A DNA stretch of 64,000 nucleotides from Myxococcota bacterium (GCA_018821305.1 JAHJMN010000002.1:1-64000); one strand, 5' to 3'. Shown: positions 37,673 to 46,886, numbered from the stretch's first letter. Notes: a model not told the origin generated them from the letters alone. Made by a program: numbers and translations.

Positions 37673-39055
37673 ATGAATACACAAATTGACTGGTTTAACC
37701 TTATATCGTCTAGAACAGATCCTCTGGATCCTGTTGAACAACTAATCTTAAATGCGCTCGAATCAGGAACTCATCGAATTGATATCAATACATCTTTTAT
37801 AAATAATCTTTTTCTTTTTTCAGTTCTCGACTATGGCGATGGAATGACTGAAACTGACATTGAGGATTATCTTCTAACTTTTCCCGGGTCATCTAAAATT
37901 ACGAATCATAAGGGCGTTGGTTTTGCCAAAGTTTTTAGTATCCCATTTATAAATATAATTGTAAGTACAAGAAAATATGGACGATTCATAGAGGCAGTTA
38001 TTGAACCTGATGGTTCTTATTTAATTAAACAAAATCAGAGCAGTCATGATGGGACAAAAATAGTTGTCATAACAGAGGCAAAGACATTTTATTATGATAA
38101 TAAAAAATTATTACTTTTTTTAAGCTCTAAATTCAGTGATTCAAAAATCAAGATCTTTTTTAACAACCAGATTATTAATTCTAACTATGTTTATAACACA
38201 TTTCTACAAAGTTCATATTACTGGAAATTCCTTAAAATCACTCTCACTATCGTTGGAGAGGAAAAATGCGGTGCTGTTTTTTTCCGTGATGGTGTTTTTA
38301 TTGTAAAAACAAACTCTCCTTTCCCATTTCTTGAGATTCGAGTAGATTCTAATGATTCAGAAAAAGACAATATTATTGAAACAATAGAGGAAGTGTTTCA
38401 AACTATTAAATCAGAACTTTTGCCTCAATTTATGGATTTATTTGTATTTAAAATGGCATCCGTAGCTGAAAACAGGCAATTTGCAGCAATTTATAGAGAA
38501 TATTTCTGGTACTTTTTAATTTTTATTAAGTCAGGTTATTTAAATAATATTGCAGATTTACATGTACTTCCGACCATAGATACGGAAAATAAAGCAGTAA
38601 AGACAAGTTTTTCCGGGACTCTGCACTTCAGCCGACATAAAAAAAATTCATTCAACTTGAATTTTCTGACACCAGCAATGATATTGGATTTGCGGAAATC
38701 CTGTGGAATAACTGATGAAATCAATATTATTACTGAAGAAAACTGTAACTTTGATTTATTAATAATGGATTACAGAGATGATTTTCTTCAAGTTTTCCGA
38801 CGAATTTTTAGATCTGAGACGGGTAAAGACTGCCTCGTTGTTTATTCGCAATTCATTGGAGCATCCGGAAAATTCACATGTCTTTTTGAAACGGAAAAAT
38901 CCGGATTTCTTTACGAACTAAAAAGAGGTGTAACTATTAAAAAAATACATCTCAATTATTACAGCGAAACAATAAGAGAATTGAGACGAATATCCAGCCA
39001 TCTTCCGGAATTTTCACAAAAAATTTTAGCAGATTTTATTTCCTGTTATCGTTAG
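37673..39055 (+). CDS. GHKL-type ATPase (MutL/Hsp90/MORC-like N-terminal domain)
   Basis: This 460-aa protein opens with a GHKL ATP-binding fold. The first motif is EQLILNALESG, where MutL has ELVENSLDAG. The D-x-G-x-G motif is intact (LDYGDGMTETDI), and a glycine-rich lid reads HKGVGFAKVFSIPF. The residue aligning with the catalytic glutamate (four before the Asn) is Gln, with Glu one position earlier, so ATP hydrolysis may be weak. The C-terminal 300 residues show no known domain. A 77-nt gap with no clear ribosome-binding site separates it from the AAA+ gene. Its 3' end overlaps the convergent DUF2238-like gene by 20 nt. It probably belongs functionally to the cassette. Confidence 0.75.
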   Translation: MNTQIDWFNLISSRTDPLDPVEQLILNALESGTHRIDINTSFINNLFLFSVLDYGDGMTETDIEDYLLTFPGSSKITNHKGVGFAKVFSIPFINIIVSTRKYGRFIEAVIEPDGSYLIKQNQSSHDGTKIVVITEAKTFYYDNKKLLLFLSSKFSDSKIKIFFNNQIINSNYVYNTFLQSSYYWKFLKITLTIVGEEKCGAVFFRDGVFIVKTNSPFPFLEIRVDSNDSEKDNIIETIEEVFQTIKSELLPQFMDLFVFKMASVAENRQFAAIYREYFWYFLIFIKSGYLNNIADLHVLPTIDTENKAVKTSFSGTLHFSRHKKNSFNLNFLTPAMILDLRKSCGITDEINIITEENCNFDLLIMDYRDDFLQVFRRIFRSETGKDCLVVYSQFIGASGKFTCLFETEKSGFLYELKRGVTIKKIHLNYYSETIRELRRISSHLPEFSQKILADFISCYR

Positions 39056-39656
39056 CAGCCATGGAGCGATCATGTATACGGGACAAGCTGAGCAGGGCTG
39101 TAGTGGCACCAATAAAAGCCAGAAGCATATCCTTCTGAGCATCCCAGATATCTCCCTGAGAACCTAAAAACGCATCAGCACTTGCACCCTGAGAAGAGGC
39201 TGTCCACCACTCAATAAGTTCATAAAATGCACTGAATCCGAGACACATCCATATTATTATTGTAAAAAGCCACTTGCCTGGTCGAATAGGAGATGTCCTT
39301 AAAAGTATTTCTCGAAGCACAAGAGCAGGTACAAAACCCTGAAAAAAGTGTCCTATGCGATCATAGTGATTTCGCTCGAACCCAAACAAATCCTGCATCC
39401 AGTAACCCAGAGGAACTTCTGCATAAGTGTAGATCCCACCAACAGCCAGTATAACGAAATGAATAATAAGCAGTATATAGATAATTTTACTGAACTGAAA
39501 AAATTTGTATGTGAAAACAAGCAAGGGTAGAGCTATCAGAATTGGAGCAACTTCTAAAACCCACGTAAATCTATCTCTAGTAAAAATAAAAGACAGTGTT
39601 AATATAATTAAAGAAAGAATAGTAAAAAGTACTGGAAAACGATTTTTATAGTCCAT
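39036..39656 (-). CDS. DUF2238-like integral membrane protein
   Basis: This 206-aa protein has five to six transmembrane helices. The family-typical block FERNHYDRIGHFFQGFVPALVLREILLR is followed by SAFYELIEWWTASSQGASADAFLGSQGDIWDAQKDM. Those conserved His, Glu and Asp residues characterise the DUF2238/YjdF group, whose function is not known to me. The ATG at 39656 is chosen over a TTG three codons upstream. Its tail overlaps the convergent GHKL gene. Confidence 0.8.
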   Translation of the reverse strand: MDYKNRFPVLFTILSLIILTLSFIFTRDRFTWVLEVAPILIALPLLVFTYKFFQFSKIIYILLIIHFVILAVGGIYTYAEVPLGYWMQDLFGFERNHYDRIGHFFQGFVPALVLREILLRTSPIRPGKWLFTIIIWMCLGFSAFYELIEWWTASSQGASADAFLGSQGDIWDAQKDMLLAFIGATTALLSLSRIHDRSMAANDNRK

Positions 39657-39727
39657 TATTGTCAACTTTATTATTTACTGAAGATTATTTGTTTTTTGAA
39701 GAATTTCATTGAAAATCATAAGACGGT

Positions 39728-42136
39728 TTAGTCTGGAGGAGTATAGGCAGTTACCCAGCGAGTGTAACTGACCACAACTTCATACGGGGGATAATCCATG
39801 GGCTGGGAAACTAAAACAATGCGGTTTGATGAAGCTTTGTAATCAAAACCCATGGTTCGTGATCTCGGAATAGCTTCAAAAGAGGATTCCGTTGGATTTG
39901 CCGGATTTTTTCGTTCAATTGCTACAGCAAGAGAAATGGGAATAGGTGTGTGTTTTAGAATAATCGGGCTTGCGGCACCAGCCATGTCTTCAATCATGAG
40001 ACGCAAAGATGTATTGAAATCCGTCTGGCAGAGAGAAGCCATAATACCCCCGGTAGCTGTAATAAGTTGCTGATATCCGTATGGCGGAGAATATCCGCTG
40101 GAATTTTCCGGATCGTCAGAACAGGCTTCATGATCATCTGTCTGAAGAACATGAAGTCCATATGCAATGACTTCATTATTTTGGGCAAACTGGATGTAAG
40201 GATCTACGAGGGGTCCACACAGCATCGGATCCCAGGCTTCATCGTTTGTGGCCCCATAGCATCGGTAAACGTCGTCACACTGGGAGTGGTTCCACATATC
40301 GGGATATCCCTGGCACTCAATCATTAGTTGAATTCCTTGAGGTGTACCCATAGAAGTACCGCAAGATAAATCAAAACAGCCGGAAAAGTAATGGCAATCA
40401 TTTGCGCCAGGAACATCAGGGCAAAGATCATGCTGGTCAACTTCATTGGCATTTTCGTCAGAAAGAAAAACTACAGCACGAGCAGCTTTGGGCCGGTAAT
40501 AAACATCACTGTCCTGAGTCGGAGGCATATGAGAAGACACGGCATCCTGCATCTGAGACAGACCCATTTCAATATCACCATCGGAAGAATGAGAACCGGC
40601 TGGATCCTGAAGACATTCACGGAAACGTTGTTCATCTCCCGTAACACCACTGGATAACCAGCGATTCCCGGATTCGTTGTTTCCGGTACAGCAGTCTCCA
40701 GGGTTTCCTTCTGTCATATCTACAACACACATACGCCAGTGCAGGTTGTACTGGGCAGCAACATCAAGGAATGTGTTGGATGCGGCGGAAAGTTTAGTCT
40801 GATTATCGGACATGGAGCCGGAAGCGTCAATAACCCAGACGATATCTACGGTACCTTCTTCAGCCATGTACTGTTCACATTCATGTTCGTAAGTATCTGA
40901 ACTTGTTGCAATACAAGCCCCTGATGCACTGTCTGCAAGGTGGAAATTGACTTTTTCTCTGGAATCCCAGTCAGAATAAGATGCAACGCCGCCCATAACT
41001 ACACTCTGGGTGGAATTGATTCGTTGAATCATAAATGAAACAACCAGTTTGGAAGATTCCGTTGTAAATGGACTATTAATATTTCCAACAAAATCCGTCA
41101 ACTGACGATTAAGAAGAGCGGCAATAACACGATTTCTTAGAACTCCTGGATTTGCAGAGGGGCTGATATCAATAGAGGTCACAACATTGACAATTTGCTC
41201 CAGACCGCTATGGGACTGGTTTGCGTTACCGCCTGTAATTACGGTCACCGTCCCAAGGCTTCCGAGAGTTGCCACTATATCCTGAGCCTCAAGATAAAGA
41301 TTATCATTTGTGGGTGTTCTTGAAACAACAAATCCCGCTGAGGCATTATCCGCATCCGTCATATCAAACCCGGCAGCAGCTTCAATTGGCCCTGGATTTG
41401 TTGGATTCATTTCTACATATGACGCCTCAGGCTCCATAGCTATCTGGAACAGATTCAAAGAATGCTCGCGGTACAGTACTTCTTTGCGACCACCCTGCAT
41501 TTCACTTCCTGTATTACAGATAAATGTGCTTTCATTTCCGTCAGTTATACCGTCTCCATCCGTATCTGCAATGTGAGGATCAGTTTCCCCATTTAAACAC
41601 ATAGCGTTAATACAAATTCCTTTGGTAACATGGCAGAAACTTTCAGGATCATCGCAGGTTCCGGTGCAAAGAATGGGATTTTCTTCACATTCTCCCAAAA
41701 GACCATCACCATTACGATCTTCTTCACCATCAATTACCCCATCACCATCGGAATCTCGATCGAGATAGTCCGGTGTCCCGTCAGCGTCTGAATCAACAGG
41801 AACAGTATTTATGTCACTGTCGCCTGCTTCGATCCGATCTGGAACGCCATCATTGTCGGAATCCTGATCTTTATAATCGGGAAAACCGTCCAGATCCGAA
41901 TCAAGATTGCACTTACAGCCTTCATGACCATTTGAAATCCCGTCCCCGTCATCATCCGCAAGGGCGTTACAATCAGGATTTGTTTCCTCGGTACAATCAG
42001 GATTGGAATGATTGTTCACCGCAATATTATTGTTATTATTAGCGTTATTGAAAGTGTTATTAGAAGCACTGTCATCGCATCCTGAAGCCAGGAACATCAT
42101 GAGGGCAAATGAGGATAGAATTTTTTTTACCTGCAT
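39728..42136 (-). CDS. Surface lipoprotein with thrombospondin type-3 repeats and a von Willebrand A domain
   Basis: This 802-aa protein has a lipoprotein signal (lipobox LASGC at about 17-21) and an Asn-rich low-complexity linker (about 27-45). Calcium-binding thrombospondin type-3 repeats run from about 60-205 (DDDGDGISN, DSDNDGVPD, DSDGDGVIDGE, DTDGDGITDGNE). A von Willebrand A domain begins near 430 with the MIDAS motif DASGSMS. Many cysteines suggest disulfides outside the cytoplasm. Such proteins are common on the surface of Myxococcota-like bacteria and may bind ligands or matrix through the metal-ion site. It is single, with 257 bp between it and dnaK. Confidence 0.88.
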   Translation of the reverse strand: MQVKKILSSFALMMFLASGCDDSASNNTFNNANNNNNIAVNNHSNPDCTEETNPDCNALADDDGDGISNGHEGCKCNLDSDLDGFPDYKDQDSDNDGVPDRIEAGDSDINTVPVDSDADGTPDYLDRDSDGDGVIDGEEDRNGDGLLGECEENPILCTGTCDDPESFCHVTKGICINAMCLNGETDPHIADTDGDGITDGNESTFICNTGSEMQGGRKEVLYREHSLNLFQIAMEPEASYVEMNPTNPGPIEAAAGFDMTDADNASAGFVVSRTPTNDNLYLEAQDIVATLGSLGTVTVITGGNANQSHSGLEQIVNVVTSIDISPSANPGVLRNRVIAALLNRQLTDFVGNINSPFTTESSKLVVSFMIQRINSTQSVVMGGVASYSDWDSREKVNFHLADSASGACIATSSDTYEHECEQYMAEEGTVDIVWVIDASGSMSDNQTKLSAASNTFLDVAAQYNLHWRMCVVDMTEGNPGDCCTGNNESGNRWLSSGVTGDEQRFRECLQDPAGSHSSDGDIEMGLSQMQDAVSSHMPPTQDSDVYYRPKAARAVVFLSDENANEVDQHDLCPDVPGANDCHYFSGCFDLSCGTSMGTPQGIQLMIECQGYPDMWNHSQCDDVYRCYGATNDEAWDPMLCGPLVDPYIQFAQNNEVIAYGLHVLQTDDHEACSDDPENSSGYSPPYGYQQLITATGGIMASLCQTDFNTSLRLMIEDMAGAASPIILKHTPIPISLAVAIERKNPANPTESSFEAIPRSRTMGFDYKASSNRIVLVSQPMDYPPYEVVVSYTRWVTAYTPPD

Positions 42137-42280
42137 CAGAAACCTCCGGAATAAAAATCATCAAGCTTTAACTATGACACTGCACGCCTGAAAACGCAGT
42201 GAAAATTATAAGTTTATTTTTTTTACCGCATTTTTAGACAATATCAAAGAAGATAGATTACTTTTTTAATATATTTTTAT

Positions 42281-42345
42281 CTATACCGCTTTCGGAGTAA
42301 TCCGATAGTTTATTTTTATCAAGGAAAAGGCCAGAAAAAGGCCCC
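42281..42345. mobile_element. MITE-like element, possible end fragment D
   Basis: CTATACCGCTTTCGGAGTAATCCGATAGTT resembles the end of copy B (CTATACCGCTTCCTGAGTAATAAAATTGTG) and fragment C, then diverges. A small hairpin GGCC-AGAAAAA-GGCC follows at 42339-42353. It lies in the 257-bp gap downstream of dnaK and upstream of the VWA lipoprotein gene; nothing else was seen there. Confidence 0.4.
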
Positions 42346-42393
42346 TCTGCCGAGATCGTTCAAAATAAGAAATTCCGGGGAAATTGAGGTAAA

Positions 42394-44283
42394 TTACTGT
42401 TCTTCAAATTCTGCGTCGATAACGTCGTCTTTCTTCTTTTCTCCATCGGGAGGAGTAGATCCGGGTGCTCCACCAGCAGGGCCACCAGCAGCTTCGTACA
42501 TGACTTTGCTCATCTTCTGAGCTGCATTATTCAGTTTGTCGAAAGCAGCTTTCAGGACTTCATTATCTTCACTGGAAAGAGCTTCTCTGGCAGCTTTCAT
42601 CTCGTTTTCGACTTCAATTTTCTCCATTGACGGCAATTTGTCGCCACTTTCAGTCATAAGTTTTTCCAGAGAGAAAATGAGACTTTCCAGTTTATTTCTA
42701 TTTTCTATGACTTCTTTACGTTTTTTATCTTCATTTGCGTTAATTTCCGCATCTTTTACCATTTTTTCAATTTCAGCATCACTCAAACCGGAAGAGGCCG
42801 TAATCGTAATATGCTGTTTTCGACCAGTAGCCTTATCCGAAGCACTTACATTCAGAATGCCGTTTGCATCAATATCAAAAGTAACTTCGATCTGAGGAAC
42901 ACCACGAGGCGCTGGTGGAATTCCATCAAGATTGAATTTGCCGAGTGTCCGATTATCCTTCGCCATTGGGCGTTCACCCTGAAGAACATGTACTTCAACT
43001 GATGTCTGAGAATCACTTGCAGTGGAGAAAACTTCGCTCTTTTTAGCCGGAATTGTTGTATTGCGACCAATAAGAACAGTCATTACACCACCAAGTGTTT
43101 CAATTCCAAGACTAAGAGGCGTAACATCCAGAAGAAGTATATCTTTTACTTCTCCGCTCAGAACACCAGCCTGAACTGCAGCTCCCATTGCAACGACTTC
43201 ATCTGGATTTACCCCACGATGAGGTTCTTTTCCAAAAAACTCTTTTACTTTTTTCTGAACCAGCGGAATACGCGTTGATCCACCAACAAGAATTACTTCA
43301 TCAATCTGAGATGTGGATTTTTTTGCATCAGAAAGGGCTTTTTTGCATGGCTCAATGGTTCTTTCAACCATATCAAAAATCAATTGCTCGAATTTTGAAC
43401 GACTGAGTTTAATCTGAAGATGTCTAGGCCCTGAAGCATCCATGGTAAGGAATGGAAGATTGATATCCGTTTCCTGAGTTCCTGAAAGTTCAATCTTTGC
43501 TTTCTCCGCGGCATCTTTAAGTCGCTGAAGAACCATCTTATCTTTTGAAACATCAAGTCCCGTATCTTTTTTAAACTCTTCTAAAAGCCAGTTCATTACA
43601 ATACGATCAATATCATCGCCACCAAGGTGGGTATCTCCATTTGTAGAAATAACTTCAACAACATTCTCTCCTATTTCAAGAATGCTTATATCAAAAGTAC
43701 CTCCACCAAAATCGTAAACCGCAACAATCTGATCCTTGCCTTTATCAAGGCCGTAAGCCAGAGCTGCAGCTGTGGGCTCATTAACTATACGTTTTACATC
43801 CAGTCCGGCAATACGACCTGCGTCCTTTGTAGCTTGACGCTGTGAATCGTTAAAGTAAGCAGGAACAGTTATTACTGCTTCCGTAACTGATTCACCAAGA
43901 AACTCCTCTGCAGCCTTTTTCAGTTTCATGAGGATTCTCGCGCTGATTTCTGGCGGAGCGAGTTCTTTCCCGTTTACATCCACACGAACATCGCCATTTG
44001 AGGCCCGGACGATTTTATATGGTGCATGTGAAATATCACGTCCGGATTCGTCATAACGCATTCCCATAAATCGCTTAATTGAAAACACTGTATTTTCAGG
44101 GTTTGTGATGGCTTGTCTTTTTGCAATTTGACCTACAAGTATTTCACCCTTGTCATCAAAAGCGACGATACTAGGAGTTGTGCGTCCGCCTTCTTCGTTG
44201 GGTATTACTTTAGGTTCGCGTCCTTCCATTATGGATACGCAACTGTTTGTAGTTCCAAGGTCTATTCCAATGATTTTTCCCAT
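42394..44283 (-). CDS. dnaK: Chaperone DnaK (Hsp70)
   Basis: This 629-aa chaperone binds unfolded segments in an ATP-controlled cycle with DnaJ and GrpE, neither of which is in the window. It shows [12 protein letters not shown] at the N-terminus, [41 protein letters not shown], the substrate-binding domain ([15 protein letters not shown]) and the C-terminal DVIDAEFEE tail. The start is the ATG at 44283 with a strong GGAGG site; a frame extending to 44364 would add 27 unrelated residues. No CIRCE element was found upstream. It lies 153 nt downstream of the anti-sigma gene. Confidence 0.97.
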   Translation of the reverse strand: MGKIIGIDLGTTNSCVSIMEGREPKVIPNEEGGRTTPSIVAFDDKGEILVGQIAKRQAITNPENTVFSIKRFMGMRYDESGRDISHAPYKIVRASNGDVRVDVNGKELAPPEISARILMKLKKAAEEFLGESVTEAVITVPAYFNDSQRQATKDAGRIAGLDVKRIVNEPTAAALAYGLDKGKDQIVAVYDFGGGTFDISILEIGENVVEVISTNGDTHLGGDDIDRIVMNWLLEEFKKDTGLDVSKDKMVLQRLKDAAEKAKIELSGTQETDINLPFLTMDASGPRHLQIKLSRSKFEQLIFDMVERTIEPCKKALSDAKKSTSQIDEVILVGGSTRIPLVQKKVKEFFGKEPHRGVNPDEVVAMGAAVQAGVLSGEVKDILLLDVTPLSLGIETLGGVMTVLIGRNTTIPAKKSEVFSTASDSQTSVEVHVLQGERPMAKDNRTLGKFNLDGIPPAPRGVPQIEVTFDIDANGILNVSASDKATGRKQHITITASSGLSDAEIEKMVKDAEINANEDKKRKEVIENRNKLESLIFSLEKLMTESGDKLPSMEKIEVENEMKAAREALSSEDNEVLKAAFDKLNNAAQKMSKVMYEAAGGPAGGAPGSTPPDGEKKKDDVIDAEFEEQ

Positions 44284-44436
44284 AATTTTCCTCCAGCAGA
44301 AAACTGAAAAGTCAAAAACAATCTTTTCTGAGTGTGAAACTAAGCACGGTCTTTTATCAGTCAAGGTTTCAAAGATTTTTTTTGGTTTAAATGGAAGAAT
44401 GAAATTGGTCAGGAGGTAACTGAGATAAAGAGCTTA

Positions 44437-45321
44437 CTAGCGGGACACTATTGATTTCATTAATGAAACAATCACATCTTTTTTCTGATCTGCAATTAAT
44501 GAATATCCGGTACCTTTCCAGGAAAACATTGCAACCATTCGACCACCGGGCGTGGTTGTAATTATTTCATCCATATCAAGTTTATTGAAATGCTCAAGTG
44601 ATTTGATATTTATTATACCTGGCATAATAGCGGGGTTAAACATGAATAAAGTGACTTTATGGCCATTAATGGAATAAAGTATTTTTACAGCATCACTTCC
44701 AGCAAACTGACTCAGTCGACCACCAACAAGATCTCCACCCCATGATGCGAAACGCGGAGGGGCAGTATAAAGACCTGTTTTTCCTCGATACCATTCTGCC
44801 AGTTGCTCTGGATCTGTGCTTTTCTTTTCCACTGGTTCAGGTCTTACATGGGCAACCACTAAATTTTCAACAAGTTGCGGGCTGAAAACATTGCCTTTAA
44901 GTCTTTTGGACCTGACTGTGTATTTCTGATTGCGAAGGGATGGATCCACCATTGGTTGAGAGTTATTCATTGCCATCTGATCCGGGCAACTCGGAGTCGC
45001 TTCAGGGGATTTAACAAGTGAATAAACACCCAAAATTGAGAATGCAATCACACCAAAAGTCGCAGCAAGTTTTAGGCCTGCAAATGCCCACCTGGTCCGT
45101 TTTTCTGATTCAAGCGATCGAAGTATGCGTGATCTTAGAGCAGCAGGAGCTCTCTCCAGCCTGATCACAGAAATTGCATCTTTCAATTGCTTTTCATCTT
45201 CCAGAACCAGAGTACATCTTTGACATGAAGAAAGATGTTCTTCAATCTCAATGCGATCTGCATCGGAAAATTCGTTATCCAGATAAAGTCCGATAAGTTT
45301 TTCAGCTTCTCTACAATTCAT
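44437..45321 (-). CDS. Membrane anti-sigma factor with zinc-binding (ZAS-like) N-terminus
   Basis: This 294-aa protein has an N-terminal anti-sigma domain with the zinc motif HLSSCQRC (H-x3-C-x2-C; N-terminal partner Cys in MNCREAEK). One transmembrane helix lies at about 83-105 (LKLAATFGVIAFSILGVYSLV), and a C-terminal domain of about 180 residues would sit in the periplasm. In this family the zinc domain holds the ECF sigma factor until a signal releases it. It is encoded 10 nt after the sigma-factor gene, the normal arrangement. The C-terminal sensor part (residues about 190-290) is found in deltaproteobacterial anti-sigma factors, but its ligand is unknown. Confidence 0.85.
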   Translation of the reverse strand: MNCREAEKLIGLYLDNEFSDADRIEIEEHLSSCQRCTLVLEDEKQLKDAISVIRLERAPAALRSRILRSLESEKRTRWAFAGLKLAATFGVIAFSILGVYSLVKSPEATPSCPDQMAMNNSQPMVDPSLRNQKYTVRSKRLKGNVFSPQLVENLVVAHVRPEPVEKKSTDPEQLAEWYRGKTGLYTAPPRFASWGGDLVGGRLSQFAGSDAVKILYSINGHKVTLFMFNPAIMPGIINIKSLEHFNKLDMDEIITTTPGGRMVAMFSWKGTGYSLIADQKKDVIVSLMKSIVSR

Positions 45322-45331
45322 GAAACACCAC

Positions 45332-45895
45332 CTAAAGAGGAATAATTACGCCTTTTTCATTTATAGAAACAATTTTTGATGCAATGAGCATTTCTCTTAA
45401 TCTTTTTCGTCCTCGATAAAGCCGGCTCATAACCGTACCAACGGGACAACCAGCAATTTCAGCAATTTCCTGATAGGAGAATTCATGAATATCACTGAGA
45501 ATAACCGGAAGACGAAAATCCAAAGGAAGTTCTTCAAGATATTTTTCCAGTTCGCCTAAATATACTTTTCTTTCCCCGGAGTAATCGTCCTCAACGTTTC
45601 CCCGTACTGGGCGTTCTTCGTCAATGGGGAGATATGTAGCATCACGACGTTTCTTTTCACGGTATGCGTCGTAGAAAACCCTTGTCATGACTCTGAAAAT
45701 CCATGCTTTGAAATTGGTGCCTTCTTCAAAAGTTTCAAAATATTTAAAAGCCTTCAAATAAGTATCCTGGACGAGATCCTGCGCGGCATCAGAATCTCTT
45801 GTAAGTTTGAGAGCTGTACCATAAAGACTATCCATGACCGGAAGGGAAAGCTCTTCAAACTGCCTTGACTTGTCTTTTTTCTTGAAATTAAACAA
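45332..45895 (-). CDS. ECF sigma factor (RpoE-like)
   Basis: This 187-aa sigma-70-family factor of the extracytoplasmic-function group has region 2 (YGTALKLTRDSDAAQDLVQDTYLKAFKYF ... FKAWIFRVMTRVFYDAYR) and region 4 (LPLDFRLPVILSDIHEFSYQEIAEIAGCPVGTVMSRLYRGRKRLRE). Regions 1 and 3 are absent, as expected. The start was set at the TTG at 45895 because GGGAGGAA lies 6-7 nt upstream; an alternative TTG at 45931 adds 12 residues containing that same site. It is co-transcribed with its anti-sigma factor and read divergently from the 59-aa gene at 46069. Confidence 0.9.
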   Translation of the reverse strand: MFNFKKKDKSRQFEELSLPVMDSLYGTALKLTRDSDAAQDLVQDTYLKAFKYFETFEEGTNFKAWIFRVMTRVFYDAYREKKRRDATYLPIDEERPVRGNVEDDYSGERKVYLGELEKYLEELPLDFRLPVILSDIHEFSYQEIAEIAGCPVGTVMSRLYRGRKRLREMLIASKIVSINEKGVIIPL

Positions 45896-46017
45896 CTGAG
45901 TTCCTCCCGGGAAAAATTTTCCCAATGACAAAACTGAAACCTATTTTCCCTGCTATTCTATTCCACATTTTTCAGTTTTTTGTAGATTTACAATCTGAAT
46001 ATCGCTAGATTACCCTC

Positions 46018-46045
46018 TTGAAGGCAATAATGGTCCTATTAAGAT
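46018..46045 (+). promoter_or_regulatory. Possible promoter of the 59-aa gene
   Basis: TTGAAG (46018-46023), a 16-nt spacer and TAAGAT (46040-46045) precede AAAGGAG and the ATG at 46069. It lies in the short divergent region shared with the ECF sigma-factor gene, so co-regulation is possible. Confidence 0.4.
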
Positions 46046-46068
46046 ATTGTTATTAAAGGAGTTTGTTT

Positions 46069-46248
46069 ATGGATATGGATTTTACTCAACTCAAATCAAA
46101 AATTCTTCTTTCAGCTCTTAAAGTAGTAAATGATCCCCGTGTTATGAAAGTAATAAGCCATCCAAAAGTAATGGATGCCCTTACAAAGGGTCTGGCTATT
46201 AAAGACAAAATCGACGCCACAATCAGGATATGGAAAGAAGAAGAATAA
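46069..46248 (+). CDS. Small conserved-looking protein, 59 aa
   Basis: This small helical protein starts MDMDFTQLKSKILLSALK and contains the near-repeat DPRVMKVISHPKVMDALTKG, followed by a charged C-terminus (WKEEE). The ATG at 46069 has AAAGGAG 8 nt upstream. Small proteins with 'DPRVMKLMSNPKVM'-type motifs exist in deltaproteobacteria as far as I recall, with no assigned function. There is no signal peptide. It is divergent from the ECF sigma factor, and after its stop begins a 724-bp repeat-rich spacer. Confidence 0.75.
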   Translation: MDMDFTQLKSKILLSALKVVNDPRVMKVISHPKVMDALTKGLAIKDKIDATIRIWKEEE

Positions 46249-46293
46249 AACTTCAGATAAAAATTCTATAGTAAATCAAATATTTTAAATCCT

Positions 46294-46517
46294 CTATACC
46301 GCTTCCTGAGTAATAAAATTGTGACTCGGTTTAAAGAAATGGTTCAGGAATGAGCCCCCCTGTTTTCCTGTTACTGTTACTGCTACTGATTTCCTGTTTA
46401 TCTAAATTTTTTAACAGGGACATGTTATAAACATCTAATATCAATGTAAAATTAAAAAAACTTGAAGCAAATATTCACTTTTTATATTTCGATCCTTTTA
46501 CTCATGAAGCGGTCTAA
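46294..46517. mobile_element. MITE-like element, copy B (full length, inverted relative to copy A)
   Basis: This 224-bp element runs from CTATACCGCTTCCTGAGTAA to TTACTCATGAAGCGGTCTAA; its ends are imperfect terminal inverted repeats. Its reverse complement matches copy A at 4901-5147 nearly end to end, lacking about 25 bp of A. The interior holds CTGTTACTGTTACTGCTACTG, a tandem 6-bp variation that differs between copies. It has no coding capacity. Confidence 0.75.
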
Positions 46518-46540
46518 TAACGACATTTCCACTTAATTTG

Positions 46541-46593
46541 TTAATGTCCTGTAATAAAGGTTTTTAATTTTTAGTCGATTTTCAGGACATTAA
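46541..46593. repeat. GTCCTG/CAGGAC hairpin repeat, copy b
   Basis: TTAATGTCCTG (46541-46551) and CAGGACATTAA (46583-46593) are perfect 11-bp inverted repeats separated by 31 nt of AT-rich sequence. Confidence 0.7.
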
Positions 46594-46803
46594 TAGAACA
46601 TTCAGGAAGTCAGAAACAGTATCAGAATAAGGATAATCAGGGTCTTGTACCTGAAGGTGCATATGCAACTACTGAATTGAAAGTGATCTTTATGCCACAA
46701 AAACACTTAACTTAAAGGCAAATATCATTACCTTGCCCTATTGTCTGAATCACTGTTTTTCTGTAAATAATTTATAATATTGTATTTATTAATTAATTAT
46801 TTA

Positions 46804-46864
46804 GTTACTGTCCTGAAATACCGGAAATCAAAATTTTTGTCGATTTTTCGCTCAGGACAGTAAC
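46804..46864. repeat. GTCCTG/CAGGAC hairpin repeat, copy c
   Basis: GTTACTGTCCTGA (46804-46816) and TCAGGACAGTAAC (46852-46864) are perfect 13-bp inverted repeats enclosing 35 nt, with an internal AAATC/GATTT-like pairing. Confidence 0.7.
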
Positions 46865-46886
46865 CGCAAGGTGTTGAAAATATTAC

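Noticed and set aside
44284-44436. CIRCE or classical heat-shock promoter before dnaK
   Set aside because: TTAGCACTC-N9-GAGTGCTAA is absent and only weak TTGACT/TAGTTT-like boxes are seen.
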